Origin: Pseudomonas sp. RIT288 | GTDB lineage: Bacteria > Pseudomonadota > Gammaproteobacteria > Pseudomonadales > Pseudomonadaceae | Reading direction: 5' to 3' | Length of the DNA: 64,000 bases | Assembly: GCF_000631985.1 (NCBI RefSeq) | Contig: NZ_JFYN01000034.1 | Coordinates: forward strand, 434,001 to 498,000 | Shown here: piece by piece, positions 8,699 to 17,613 of the stretch | How positions within the stretch are numbered: position 1 is the first letter of the stretch | Layout: every line of letters begins with the position of its first letter | Program-made: the position numbers and the translations under genes | The notes under the pieces: generated by a model | Database searches by the model: none | What the model was told of the DNA's origin: nothing | Seen by the model: the letters and a program-made list of their open reading frames with translations, nothing else

Positions 8699-9251
8699 CG
8701 GAACTACCTTTGCGAGGAAAGCGATTGCGTCCGTCCTGTCTGATTTTCCTTCTCGTAAAAAGAAACCAACAGGGCGTTCCAGATTCTGCACGCAATTATT
8801 GCGCCAAAATATTTCAAACTCTTCTGGGCCGCGGTCTTCAGCGAGACCGGACAGTCACCGCAAGTCATTGGAATGAATGGCAATTCGCCAGAGCGTTACC
8901 CTGCGACTCACTTTTCCCAACGTACGGGCGCACCAGAAACACACTGAAAAAGTATGGGATGCCCAATAAAAGGGCGAATCGTGTACGTTCGGCCGGATAG
9001 CGCTTCCAACACCCCGCCAAAGCTGGCAACATCGCGCCTTTTTTTACGCAACACCCACGGGTTTGCACGTTCGAACACCCGTTCGGTTGTTGATGTGGCG
9101 ACAGTCTGCTGTGCCGATGCGACAACCTGCCACACGCCATCCGCTTACCGCTCGTAGCGCTGTTGGCTGCCATTGAAACGCTATGCTAGCTTGGCCGCCT
9201 CGCCAGGAAGGCCCGCCAACAGCAGGAGCGCAACATATATGAGGAACGCAC
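8699..9251. other. intergenic region, no gene seen
   Basis: This 553-bp stretch separates divergent gabP and the ABC importer, so both promoters should lie here. Open frames through it lack ribosome-binding sites and family features. I see no convincing sigma-70 pair or hairpin. Confidence 0.5.
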
Positions 9252-10025
9252 ATGGCTGAGGCCACGCCCGCGCTTGAAATCCGCAACTTGCACAAACGCT
9301 ACGGACAGCTTGAGGTGCTCAAAGGCATCTCGCTGACCGCCCGCGACGGCGATGTGATCTCGATCCTCGGTTCCTCCGGTTCCGGCAAGTCCACGTTCCT
9401 GCGTTGCATCAACCTGTTGGAAAACCCGCACCAGGGTCAGATTCTGGTGGCCGGTGAAGAACTCAAGCTCAAGCCCGCCAAGAATGGCGAACTGGTTGCC
9501 GCTGATGGCAAGCAGATCAACCGCCTGCGTTCCGAGATTGGTTTTGTATTTCAAAACTTCAATCTGTGGCCGCACATGAGTGTGCTCGACAACATCATCG
9601 AGGCCCCGCGCCGCGTGCTTGGCCAGAGCAAGGCCGAGGCGATCGAGGTCGCCGAAGCGCTGCTGGCCAAGGTCGGCATTGCCGACAAGCGCCACGCCTA
9701 CCCGTCGCAACTGTCCGGTGGTCAGCAACAACGCGCGGCGATCGCACGCACGCTGGCGATGCAGCCGAAGGTGATTCTGTTCGACGAGCCCACCTCCGCC
9801 CTTGACCCGGAAATGGTTCAGGAAGTACTTAGTGTCATCCGCGCACTGGCCGAAGAAGGCCGTACCATGCTGTTGGTGACCCACGAAATGGGCTTTGCCC
9901 GTCAAGTCTCCAGCGAAGTGGTGTTCCTCCACCAGGGGCTGGTGGAAGAGCAAGGATCGCCTCAGCAGGTGTTCGAAAACCCGCTTTCGGCGCGCTGCAA
10001 ACAATTCATGTCCAGCAACCGCTAA
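9252..10025 (+). CDS. polar amino-acid ABC importer, ATP-binding protein
   Basis: This 257-residue protein is the ATPase of a HisP/ArtP-type importer. It has Walker A GSSGSGKS (about residues 39-46), Q-loop VFQNFNLWPHM, signature LSGGQQQR, Walker B VILFDEPTSALDP and H-loop LLVTHEMGFAR. The insert after Walker A (AGEELKLKPAKNGELVAADGKQ) is typical of HisP. It heads an ATPase, binding protein, permease, permease operon. A basic amino acid such as Lys, Arg, Orn or His is the likely substrate, judged by family only. Confidence 0.93.
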   Translation: MAEATPALEIRNLHKRYGQLEVLKGISLTARDGDVISILGSSGSGKSTFLRCINLLENPHQGQILVAGEELKLKPAKNGELVAADGKQINRLRSEIGFVFQNFNLWPHMSVLDNIIEAPRRVLGQSKAEAIEVAEALLAKVGIADKRHAYPSQLSGGQQQRAAIARTLAMQPKVILFDEPTSALDPEMVQEVLSVIRALAEEGRTMLLVTHEMGFARQVSSEVVFLHQGLVEEQGSPQQVFENPLSARCKQFMSSNR

Positions 10026-10038
10026 CGGAGCAACATGC

Positions 10039-10788
10039 ATGCAGAATTTTAAAAAGGTCTTCCTGGCCGCCGCCGTCACCCTCGCCTTCAGCGCCGGTGC
10101 CATGGCCGAGACCCTGAAGATGGGCATCGAGGCGGCTTACCCGCCGTTCAACAACAAAGACGCCAGCGGCAACGTGGTCGGCTTCGACAAAGACATCGGC
10201 GACGCCCTGTGCGCCAAGATGAAAGTCGAGTGCACCGTGGTCACCTCCGACTGGGACGGTATCATCCCGGCGCTGAACGCCAAGAAGTTCGATTTCCTGA
10301 TCTCCTCGCTGTCGATCACCGAAGAGCGCAAGGGCGCGGTGGATTTCACCGACCCGTACTACTCGAACAAACTGCAGTTCATCGCACCGAAAGATAAAGA
10401 CTTCAAAACCGACAAGGATTCGCTCAAAGGCAAGATCATCGGTACGCAGCGCGCAACGCTCGCCGGTACCTGGCTGGAGGACACCTACGGTAGCGATATC
10501 GAAGTAAAACTCTATGACACCCAGGAAAACGCCTACCTGGATCTGACCTCCGGTCGGGTCGACGCCATCCTGGCCGACAAGTACGCCAACTACGACTGGC
10601 TGAAAAGCGACGCCGGCAAGAACTACGAGTTCAAGGGCGATGCTGTCGTTGAAAGCGACAAGATCGGCATCGCGGTGCGTAAAGGCGACCCGCTGCGTGA
10701 GAAGCTGAACGCCGCCCTGAAGGAAATCGTCGCCGACGGTACCTACAAGAAGATCAACGACAAGTACTTCCCGTTCAGCATCTATTGA
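10039..10788 (+). CDS. polar amino-acid ABC importer, periplasmic binding protein
   Basis: The 249-residue product has a signal peptide cleaved after AMA (residue 22). The mature family-3 solute-binding protein begins ETLKMGIEAAYPPFNNKDASG, and GFDKDIGDALCAKM is the family signature. The fold continues to a Lys/Tyr-rich C-terminus (GTYKKINDKYFPFSIY). HisJ/ArgT-like proteins bind basic amino acids. The start was placed at the ATG preceded by ACGGAG 9 nt upstream, 13 bp after the ATPase stop; the open frame continues further upstream without a signal peptide. Confidence 0.93.
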   Translation: MQNFKKVFLAAAVTLAFSAGAMAETLKMGIEAAYPPFNNKDASGNVVGFDKDIGDALCAKMKVECTVVTSDWDGIIPALNAKKFDFLISSLSITEERKGAVDFTDPYYSNKLQFIAPKDKDFKTDKDSLKGKIIGTQRATLAGTWLEDTYGSDIEVKLYDTQENAYLDLTSGRVDAILADKYANYDWLKSDAGKNYEFKGDAVVESDKIGIAVRKGDPLREKLNAALKEIVADGTYKKINDKYFPFSIY

Positions 10789-10803
10789 TCTGACCTGCGG
10801 GAT

Positions 10804-10827
10804 CGGCGCCGTGATCCGACGGCGCCG
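10804..10827 (+). other. intercistronic hairpin
   Basis: Two copies of the self-complementary CGGCGCCG (10804-10811, 10820-10827) flank an 8-nt loop in the gap between the binding-protein and first permease genes. There is no T tract. Such hairpins commonly protect the more abundant binding-protein message from 3' decay. Confidence 0.6.
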
Positions 10828-10865
10828 GCTCCCGGCCTTGCCTGCCGCGATTTGAAAAGAAATCC

Positions 10866-11561
10866 ATGATTATCGACCTCTACGGATTCGGCCCGGCCCT
10901 CGCCGCCGGCGCGCTGATGACCGTCAAACTGGCACTGACGGCCCTGTGCCTGGGACTGGTGCTCGGTCTGCTCGGCGCCTTGGCCAAGACTTCCCCGTAC
11001 AAGCCGCTGCAATGGCTTGGCGGTACTTATTCGACCCTGGTGCGTGGCGTCCCGGAATTGCTCTGGGTGCTGTTGATCTACTTCGGTACGGTCAACCTGA
11101 TGCGCAGCCTCGGTGAGTTCTTCGGCAATCCCGACCTGCAACTCAGTGCCTTCGCCGCCGGCGTAATTGCGCTGGGCCTGTGCTTCGGCGCCTACGCCAC
11201 GGAAGTGTTCCGCGGCGCGATCCTTGCCATTCCCAAGGGCCATCGCGAAGCGGGTGTGGCGCTGGGCCTGTCGAAATGGCGGATTTTCACCAAGTTGATC
11301 ATGCCGCAGATGTGGCGCATCGCCCTGCCCGGCCTGGGCAACCTGTTCATGATCCTGATGAAAGACACCGCACTGGTGTCGGTGATCGGCCTGGAAGAAA
11401 TCATGCGTCACGCGCAGATCGGCGTGACCGTGTCGAAACAACCGTTCACTTTCTATCTGGTCGCCGCAGTCATGTACCTGGGCCTGACGGTGCTGGCGAT
11501 GACCGGCATGCACTTCCTGGAAAAACGCGCCGCTCGCGGCTTTGCGAGGAGCGCTTCATGA
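10866..11561 (+). CDS. polar amino-acid ABC importer permease, HisQ-type
   Basis: The 231-residue inner-membrane permease has about five transmembrane helices and the family signature around residues 125-145 (EVFRGAILAIPKGHREAGVALGLSKW, the EAA loop that contacts the ATPase). The N-terminus (GFGPALAAGALMTVKLAL) and YSTLVRGVPELLWVLLIYFG match HisQ-type subunits. It overlaps the next permease by ATGA, so the two subunits are translationally coupled in equal amounts. Confidence 0.92.
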   Translation: MIIDLYGFGPALAAGALMTVKLALTALCLGLVLGLLGALAKTSPYKPLQWLGGTYSTLVRGVPELLWVLLIYFGTVNLMRSLGEFFGNPDLQLSAFAAGVIALGLCFGAYATEVFRGAILAIPKGHREAGVALGLSKWRIFTKLIMPQMWRIALPGLGNLFMILMKDTALVSVIGLEEIMRHAQIGVTVSKQPFTFYLVAAVMYLGLTVLAMTGMHFLEKRAARGFARSAS

Positions 11562-12247
11562 ACTGGGAAGTGATCATCAAGTGGCTGCCAAAACTGGCGC
11601 AGGGCGCGACCCTGACCCTGGAGCTGGTGGCGATTGCCGTGATAGCCGGCCTGCTACTGGCAATTCCACTGGGCATCGCCCGCTCTTCGAAGCTGTGGTA
11701 TGTGCGCGCCTTGCCCTACGCCTACATCTTCTTTTTCCGTGGTACGCCGTTGCTGGTGCAACTGTTTCTGGTCTATTACGGCCTGGCGCAGTTCGATGCG
11801 GTGCGCAGCAGCGCGCTGTGGCCGTACCTGCGCGATCCCTTCTGGTGTACCACCGCGACCATGACCCTGCACACGGCGGCGTACATCGCGGAGATCCTGC
11901 GCGGCGCGATCCAGGCGATTCCGCCCGGCGAAATCGAGGCGGCGCGAGCGCTGGGCATGTCCAGGCCCAAGGCGATGTTCTACATCATGCTGCCGCGTGC
12001 GGCGCGCATCGGCCTGCCGGCCTACAGCAATGAAGTGATCCTGATGCTCAAGGCCAGCGCACTGGCGAGCACCGTGACCCTGCTGGAACTGACCGGCATG
12101 GCCCGCACAATCATCGCGCGCACCTACCTGCCGGTGGAAATCTTCTTCGCCGCCGGCGTGTTCTATCTGCTGATGTCCTACGTGCTGGTGCGCGGCTTCA
12201 AGCTGCTGGAGCGCTGGCTGCGCGTCGATGCCTGCCAAGGGCGTTGA
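11558..12247 (+). CDS. polar amino-acid ABC importer permease, HisM-type
   Basis: The 229-residue second permease has five or so hydrophobic helices, YIFFFRGTPLLVQLFLVYYGL and the EAA loop EILRGAIQAIPPGEIEAARALGMSR. The start (MNWEVIIKWLPKL) overlaps the HisQ-type stop (ATGA) and follows GAGGAG. It completes the importer. Its 3' end overlaps the downstream methyltransferase gene by 20 bp. Confidence 0.92.
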   Translation: MNWEVIIKWLPKLAQGATLTLELVAIAVIAGLLLAIPLGIARSSKLWYVRALPYAYIFFFRGTPLLVQLFLVYYGLAQFDAVRSSALWPYLRDPFWCTTATMTLHTAAYIAEILRGAIQAIPPGEIEAARALGMSRPKAMFYIMLPRAARIGLPAYSNEVILMLKASALASTVTLLELTGMARTIIARTYLPVEIFFAAGVFYLLMSYVLVRGFKLLERWLRVDACQGR

Positions 12248-13463
12248 TACTTCCCACGTGTTGACGGGCGAGGACCTACTCGCCCGCTTCACCGCGCTGG
12301 ATGCTTTTTTGCTTGAGCATCAGGCGCTGTGGAAACCTCGTCCGTTCACCCATCTTTCGCTTCCATGGGAAACCGCCTACCCCGAATTGGCTTCGTGGCT
12401 ACGCGGACGATCACTGGAAGATGCAGAACGGGCGCACAACCGGCCTGCCGAGCTCATCGATGCCCCGGAGCCGTTCGCTGCATTGGCGGCGTTGTCGGCT
12501 GAGCTGAGCGCGGTCGGTGAGTTGCCGGAACATGCGCTGGAAGCCGCAGGCCATCGATTGAATGTCGATGTGCCGGGGCGCAAGTGGCAGCAGATCGAAG
12601 CGTTCGCCAGTCGTTTGTCTTTTGCCTCGCCGCCAACGCATTGGCTTGACTGGTGCTCCGGCAAGGGACATTTGGGTCGACGCCTGTTGGGTGCGGGACA
12701 ACAGCTGACTTGCGTTGAATACGATCCGGCGTTGGTCGCCAGTGGTCAGGCATTAAGTCAGCGCCATCATTTGCACGCGCTGCATATCGAACAGGATGTA
12801 CTGGCGACAGACGCAGCGAGCGTTATGAGTGCTCAGCACACCCCCGTCGCCCTGCACGCCTGCGGCGATTTGCACGTGCGCCTGATGCAACTGGCAAGCG
12901 CTGCCGGATGTCAGCAGATGGCCATCGCCCCGTGCTGTTACAACCGGATCAATCACAGCGAGTATCAGGCATTGTCCTCAGCGGGTTTGCGATCCGCCCT
13001 ACAGCTCTCGATCGAAGATCTGGCGCTGCCCATGAGCGAAACCGTCACCGCCGGTGCACGGGTCCGACGTCAGCGCGACACCTCCATGGCCCGGCGCCTG
13101 GCATTCGATTTGCTGCAACGGCAAGTGCGTGAAGTAGACAAATACTTGCCCACCCCGTCCCTGCCCAGCGCCTGGCTGGACAAACCTTTCGCCGATTACT
13201 GTCACGATCTGGCAACGCTGAAAGAGTTATCCACAATCGGCTCGCCAGATTGGCGGGCACTGGAAGCCTCCGGCTGGCAGCGGTTGGCCGAAGTTCGCAA
13301 CCTGGAATTACTGCGCGGATTGTTCCGACGACCACTGGAGCTTTGGCTGAATCTTGATCGAGCCATTTTCCTCGCCGAACAGGGATACATCGTACGCCTC
13401 GGCACCTTCTGCGACGCACCGCTGACTCCGCGTAATTTTCTGCTGCTGGCCGAGCGCGCTTAA
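12228..13463 (+). CDS. SAM-dependent methyltransferase, Methyltransf_32-like
   Basis: The 411-residue protein contains a SAM-binding motif I (WLDWCSGKGHLGRRLL, about residues 138-153) and an acidic motif II (CVEYDPALV). ALHACGDLHVRLM followed by MAIAPCCYNRI is characteristic of the Methyltransf_32 group, which includes relatives of tRNA methyltransferase TRMT13 and GSTCD. The substrate is unknown; RNA is possible. Its start lies inside the last codons of the permease gene, so it is probably read from the transporter transcript, but the physiological link is not evident. Confidence 0.85.
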   Translation: MPAKGVDTSHVLTGEDLLARFTALDAFLLEHQALWKPRPFTHLSLPWETAYPELASWLRGRSLEDAERAHNRPAELIDAPEPFAALAALSAELSAVGELPEHALEAAGHRLNVDVPGRKWQQIEAFASRLSFASPPTHWLDWCSGKGHLGRRLLGAGQQLTCVEYDPALVASGQALSQRHHLHALHIEQDVLATDAASVMSAQHTPVALHACGDLHVRLMQLASAAGCQQMAIAPCCYNRINHSEYQALSSAGLRSALQLSIEDLALPMSETVTAGARVRRQRDTSMARRLAFDLLQRQVREVDKYLPTPSLPSAWLDKPFADYCHDLATLKELSTIGSPDWRALEASGWQRLAEVRNLELLRGLFRRPLELWLNLDRAIFLAEQGYIVRLGTFCDAPLTPRNFLLLAERA

Positions 13464-13478
13464 AATCTTTACAGCCTG

Positions 13479-13524
13479 TGGATAACTCTGTTGATGGTTT
13501 TGCCGTGGATCCAATATCCACGGC
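13479..13524. other. DnaA-box-like site beside a 9-bp dyad
   Basis: TGTGGATAA (13479-13487) is an exact complement of the DnaA box TTATCCACA. A perfect 9-bp inverted repeat follows, GCCGTGGAT / ATCCACGGC (13502-13524, 5-nt spacer). There is no T tract, so it is not an obvious terminator. The rest of the 13464-13842 gap shows no gene. Confidence 0.5.
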
Positions 13525-13842
13525 CATTGCATGACAAAAACAGCATTGGTCATTTTTTGTTCACATAGATAAAAAACCTGTAAAACAGGGCTTTGCACAC
13601 AAAATGAGAACGTGTCCACAAAATCCCCTGCAACGCAGCCGTAGCGCCCATCCGTTGTGCATAAGCTCCCAATCAAAAGGGCATAAACGGGTGAAATGGG
13701 TGCTTGAACAGTGCAGAAATCCTGCCATCACTCGCCTGCTGGATTGACGTCGAACAGCCCGATTTTGCGGCTTGACACCCAATGACACAGCTCATGCAGC
13801 GCCTGATCCAGCACCTGCGTAAAAATAGTCTGAATTAAGGGG

Positions 13843-13870
13843 TTTACAGAACCAACCCAATCGCTATAAT
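13843..13870 (+). promoter_or_regulatory. sigma-70 promoter of tRNA-Thr
   Basis: TTTACA (13843-13848) and a consensus TATAAT (13865-13870) are 16 bp apart. A GC-rich discriminator follows and the tRNA begins 12 nt after the -10 box. Confidence 0.8.
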
Positions 13871-13882
13871 CGTCGCCCACAC

Positions 13883-13958
<76 letters not shown>

Positions 13959-14001
13959 TACAAGGTTCCAGAGAAGGCTTTCAAAATCTCTAGAACCCCC
14001 G

Positions 14002-14028
14002 AAAAACCCGCCTTCTGGCGGGTTTTTT
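14002..14028 (+). terminator. intrinsic terminator after tRNA-Thr
   Basis: The stem AAAACCCGCC / GGCGGGTTTT with loop TTCT is followed by more T. It lies just inside the island, ahead of the integrase gene. Confidence 0.9.
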
Positions 14029-14130
14029 CGTTTTGGCGTTCCATCGGTTTCCGTCAGAAACTGGTGGATTCCAACCGTTTTAAGGGTAGAGTTTGGGATA
14101 CAGGTCACGTCGATAAAAGGGAGTACCCTT

Positions 14131-15453
14131 ATGTCGCGCACCACAGCTCCGCTCTCCGACGCAGCTTGCCGCTTGGCAAAACCTACAGACCGCGCCTACA
14201 AGCTTTTCGACGGCGATGGCCTCTATCTCCTAGTCCAACCCAATGGCCGCAAAGGCTGGCGGCTTCGTTACGTCAAACCTGACGGACGGGAAGGACTGAC
14301 CTCGTTCGGCAACTACCCCGTCATTGGCCTCGCCGATGCGCGCCGCAAGCGCTTGGAGATCAAGCGAATGCTGGCGGATGGCATTGATCCCATAGAGACC
14401 AAGCACCAAGCCAAGGCGGAAGCTGTGATCAAAGGCAGAACCTTTGAAAGCGTTGCGCTGGACTGGCACACGGAAATGTCGGCCAAATGGGCACCAGGCC
14501 ACTCCAAGACTGTGATGAGCCGCCTCAAAACCCACGTATTCCCGCTGATCGGCGCACGCGCCATTGTTGATCTCGACACCCATGACCTTATGCAGCCCTT
14601 GGAAGCGATCAAGAAGCGCGGAACGATAGACGTTGCTTTAAGGGTACAAAACTACCTGCAGAGCATCATGCGCGAGGCAAAGCGCCTCCGGCTTATCACC
14701 ATAAACCCTGCCTACGACCTCGAAGGCTCGATCAAGGCCCTGCGGGTGGTGCATCGCCCCGCTCTACCCTTATCGCGACTGCCGGAACTGCAGGAGCGGA
14801 TCGACACCTATAAAGGCCGGGCACTTACCCGTCTGACGGTGATGCTGTCGCTGCATGTGTTTGTACGCTCCAGTGAGCTGCGCTTCGCCCGCTGGAGCGA
14901 GTTCGACCTCAAGCGCGGCACCTGGGAGATACCGGACACTCGCCCCGCGCTGGAAGGAGTACCCTTTTCCACAAGGGGTACGAAGATGGCAGGGGATATC
15001 CATTTAGTACCCTTATCGCCGCAAGCAGTGGCGCTACTCGAAAAAATCCATGCGCTCACAGGTAACTTCGCATTGGTCTTCGCAGGCGATGCCAAACCCT
15101 GGAAGCCCATGTCCGAAAATACCGTGAACAACGCGCTACGGACGATGGGATACGACACCAAAACCGATATCTGCGGGCATGGATTTCGTTCGATGGCCTG
15201 CAGCGCGCTGATCGAGTCAGGATTGTGGTCGGAGACAGCCATTGAACGGCAGATGAGCCACAAGGAGCGCAACAACGTCCGCGCCGCTTACATCCACAAG
15301 GCCGAGTTCATCGAGGAGCGCAGGCTGATCATGAACTGGTGGAGCCGGTACCTGGAGGCCAACCGGCAGGAGCATGTCACTCCACACGAATTCGCGAACC
15401 AGACAGGAGCGAACGTCACTCGCCTAAAAGCAAAACGTGGCGCAACTGAGTAA
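14131..15453 (+). CDS. P4-type tyrosine integrase
   Basis: The 440-residue site-specific recombinase has the N-terminal arm-binding domain (LSDAACRLAKPTDRAYKLFDGDGLYLLVQPNGRKGWRLRY, then YPVIGLADARRKRLEIKRMLADGIDP). A SAM-like core-binding domain follows, then the catalytic domain. The catalytic residues are Arg in VFVRSSELRFARWSEF, His-x-x-Arg in ICGHGFRSMA, and the C-terminal His and Tyr in IERQMSHKERNNVRAAYIHKAE. It should catalyse integration at tRNA-Thr and excision. The start has AAAAGGG about 9 nt upstream. Confidence 0.95.
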   Translation: MSRTTAPLSDAACRLAKPTDRAYKLFDGDGLYLLVQPNGRKGWRLRYVKPDGREGLTSFGNYPVIGLADARRKRLEIKRMLADGIDPIETKHQAKAEAVIKGRTFESVALDWHTEMSAKWAPGHSKTVMSRLKTHVFPLIGARAIVDLDTHDLMQPLEAIKKRGTIDVALRVQNYLQSIMREAKRLRLITINPAYDLEGSIKALRVVHRPALPLSRLPELQERIDTYKGRALTRLTVMLSLHVFVRSSELRFARWSEFDLKRGTWEIPDTRPALEGVPFSTRGTKMAGDIHLVPLSPQAVALLEKIHALTGNFALVFAGDAKPWKPMSENTVNNALRTMGYDTKTDICGHGFRSMACSALIESGLWSETAIERQMSHKERNNVRAAYIHKAEFIEERRLIMNWWSRYLEANRQEHVTPHEFANQTGANVTRLKAKRGATE

Positions 15454-15494
15454 GCGCTCGGTCTTCATATCTCAGCGATCCGCTTGTCCACGCG

Positions 15495-15539
15495 GGTCCA
15501 TCCAAACAGGGCTGCAAAGCCGCCCTGTTTGGATGGACC
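15495..15539 (+). other. 18-bp perfect inverted repeat after the integrase gene
   Basis: Arms at 15495-15512 and 15522-15539 (GGTCCATCC... / ...GGATGGACC) flank a 9-nt loop, 41 bp after the integrase stop. No T tract follows; it may be a Rho-assisted terminator or a protein-binding dyad. Confidence 0.6.
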
Positions 15540-15572
15540 TCACTTAAAAAATCTAAAGCCCCCACAACTGTC

Positions 15573-15662
15573 TGTGGAAAACCACTGATTTCCACCGGTG
15601 GATAATTTCATCCACAGCCGCAGAACTCCCGAAAATTCGAGCCTTGACCCGAATTATCCACA
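15573..15662. promoter_or_regulatory. cluster of four DnaA-box-like sites
   Basis: Within 90 bp lie TTTTCCACA (complement of 15573-15581), TTATCCACC (complement of 15597-15605), TCATCCACA (15608-15616) and a perfect TTATCCACA (15654-15662). A 12-bp palindrome, TCCACCGGTGGA, sits at 15591-15602. Two sites fit the TTWTNCACA consensus exactly and two differ at one base. The cluster could be a replication or excision control site of the island, or chance. Confidence 0.45.
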
Positions 15663-16363
15663 GGCGTAGAAAAGATCGGGCAAAGCGCTGTCGTTGACAG
15701 CAACCCAGGTAGCCAGAACCTTTAAGGCTACGCCACACCGTGGTGGTTCTCCCAAAGTGCGATTAGCGTCCGGCGGCTCGCACGGTCACAGCGATGTGAT
15801 GGATGCCTACTTTTACCAGTGTGCCCACTGCGGCAACTCATCCCCTTTCATAGCTGCCCTGCAGCAACCTATCCGCGTGGCCATTTCCTTGCGCCAACCT
15901 GCGCCCGTCTCTTTCTCCCGGAAAGAGACGGGCGTTCCTACCGCTGCTGCAGCCCAACTCGTACAAGGCTTTGCGGCATTCCCCCTCGTGACAATCGGCG
16001 TGACAAACACCGAAGTCACCAGCAACAGCGATGCGGATGATGGTGCCGCAGCCCACGGAATGGACTGCACCTGACTGACAGTCAGGCATGCCCCGGTCAT
16101 CACATCCCTGCCTTCACCCGACTCAGGATCTCGCGGCGCCGGTCTCGTCAGCCAGTGCAACCTCCACCCGCCCACTTCTTCGGAAGTGCTCAGGAGGTCA
16201 GATCATGAGATGCCCAAGCTCCCGGTTGTAAAGAGCCGACAGTCCCGCGTTAGTGGACAACCCTCACAGGTCGCAGGGGCCTTGATCCCTGATAACACTC
16301 AACATTCTTGGCGGGATGACGTGGGGAAGGCTTTAAAGGTTTGGCTTCGAGAGGAGTTTGATC
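15663..16363. other. island region without a supported gene
   Basis: About 700 bp carry open frames on both strands but no clear ribosome-binding site or family motif. One plus-strand frame from about 15799 begins MDAYFYQCAHCGNSS, which recalls a zinc-ribbon start, and a minus-strand frame covers the same bases; neither can be confirmed. A 14-bp perfect hairpin lies at 15902-15934. Confidence 0.4.
15902..15934. other. 14-bp perfect hairpin
   Basis: The arms CGCCCGTCTCTTTC (15902-15915) and GAAAGAGACGGGCG (15921-15934) enclose the loop TCCCG. There is no flanking T tract in either direction. Confidence 0.6.
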
Positions 16364-17344
16364 ATGGCATTGATAGGAAGGCGAGACGGGCGCAATTTTG
16401 GATATGGCCGGCAGCTGAGCTATGCGGGGCTACAAGCATTGCGTGATCTTTTTGGCGGCGGCCATTATGGCACGGTCAAAGCCCACAGCGATCGCTGGCA
16501 GGCTTTCGTTCGCTGGTGTCGGTCGGAGGATGGGCCCGGGTTTAACGATGCGCGAAAAATTGATCGGCAGACCTTGCTGAACTACGCGATACATCTGCGT
16601 CACCAAGTTGAACAAGGCGGCCTCGCCATCGCCACCGCGCAAAACCGGTTGTCCAGTGTGAACCGAACAATGGCGGCGCTTCGCGGTGATCAATATGTGA
16701 AAGTGCCGAGCCCGAGCAAGGCGCTGAGGATGCAGCGAACCAGTGTTCGCCGCTCGGTGCCGCAAGGCCAAGACCGCGAACATGTGAAACAGATAGTCGA
16801 CGTACTCTGCGAACACCAGATACCACGCGCCGCCGCCATCGCTCATCTGGCGCGAGCCACCGGCATGCGCTTACGCGAGGCCATTTTGGCCGACCTACCG
16901 CGTCTAAAACGTGAGGCCGAACACTACGGCAAGATCAACATCCAGGATGGCACCAAAGGGGGGCGCTCAGGTGCTTCGGCGCCACGCTGGATTACGGTAG
17001 ATGATCATGTTCGTGAGGCGCTGAGCTTTGCCGAACAGGTATCGCCCGACGGCAGCCGCAACTTGCTCGCGCCGAATGAACGCTACCTCGATTTCCATCA
17101 ACGAATCGTTCGCCCTGCACGAGACATCCTCCATACGCACCACCTCATAGGTTTCCACGAATTGCGGGCAGCTTATGCGTGCGAACGCTATGAGCAAATC
17201 ACCCAGCATCCCGCCCCCATCAACGGTGGCCATTGCTACCAACTCGACCGACGCTTAGATCAGGATGCCCGAGTACAAATCAGTTATGAGCTGGGGCACA
17301 ACCGTATCGTCGTGGTGGCCGCTTACGTTGGTGGTCGAGCATGA
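16364..17344 (+). CDS. integrase-domain tyrosine recombinase
   Basis: The 326-residue protein is a second tyrosine recombinase of a different type from the island integrase. It has an N-terminal SAM-like DNA-binding region (YGRQLSYAGLQALRDLFGGGHYGTVKAHSDRWQAFVRWC). The catalytic core has Arg in ATGMRLREAILADL, His-x-x-Arg in GFHELRAAYACERYEQ, and ELGHNRIVVVAAYVG for the late His and nucleophile Tyr. It resembles the integrase-domain-containing proteins common in Pseudomonas islands. GAGGAG stands 7 nt before the ATG, so that start is preferred over an upstream TTG. The stop overlaps the next gene by ATGA. Confidence 0.88.
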   Translation: MALIGRRDGRNFGYGRQLSYAGLQALRDLFGGGHYGTVKAHSDRWQAFVRWCRSEDGPGFNDARKIDRQTLLNYAIHLRHQVEQGGLAIATAQNRLSSVNRTMAALRGDQYVKVPSPSKALRMQRTSVRRSVPQGQDREHVKQIVDVLCEHQIPRAAAIAHLARATGMRLREAILADLPRLKREAEHYGKINIQDGTKGGRSGASAPRWITVDDHVREALSFAEQVSPDGSRNLLAPNERYLDFHQRIVRPARDILHTHHLIGFHELRAAYACERYEQITQHPAPINGGHCYQLDRRLDQDARVQISYELGHNRIVVVAAYVGGRA

Positions 17345-17613
17345 GCACGGGATTCGATATGGATCTGTTCCTGGCGGGCGTCCTGACCGGATCGCATACC
17401 ACTCGCCAACGCCACCTACATCAGGCGAAGGCTATCCAAACAGCGATCGCTGAGCGCTGGCACCGAGACAATCCTTGGACGTGGCAAAGAAAGCATGTGC
17501 TATGGTTTTTGCGCATGAAGATACAACATCGAGCCGCTTCCACGCGTTATTACTATAAGCTGACTGCAGAGTTAATTACTGTGCGACTAAGTAAAAAATG
17601 GAGATTTGACTAA
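17341..17613 (+). CDS. small island protein of unknown function
   Basis: This 90-residue protein starts inside the recombinase stop (ATGA) and ends sharing one base with the next start (TAATG), so three genes form one translationally coupled unit. It is basic and helical in appearance (TRQRHLHQAKAIQTAIAERWHRDNPWTWQRKHVLWFLRMKIQ, then YYYKLTAELITVRLSKKW). That suggests DNA binding or an accessory role for the recombinase. No family is recognised. AT content rises through the gene toward the low-GC cargo. Confidence 0.75.
   Translation: MSTGFDMDLFLAGVLTGSHTTRQRHLHQAKAIQTAIAERWHRDNPWTWQRKHVLWFLRMKIQHRAASTRYYYKLTAELITVRLSKKWRFD

Noticed and set aside
7418..8743. 441-codon plus-strand open frame
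   Set aside because: Antisense to gabP; Gln/His/Arg-rich without any family feature.
15799..16175. opposed short frames in the island gap (one starting MDAYFYQCAHCGNSS)
   Set aside because: Either strand could be coding, but neither has a clear ribosome-binding site or a motif that decides, so no gene is called.
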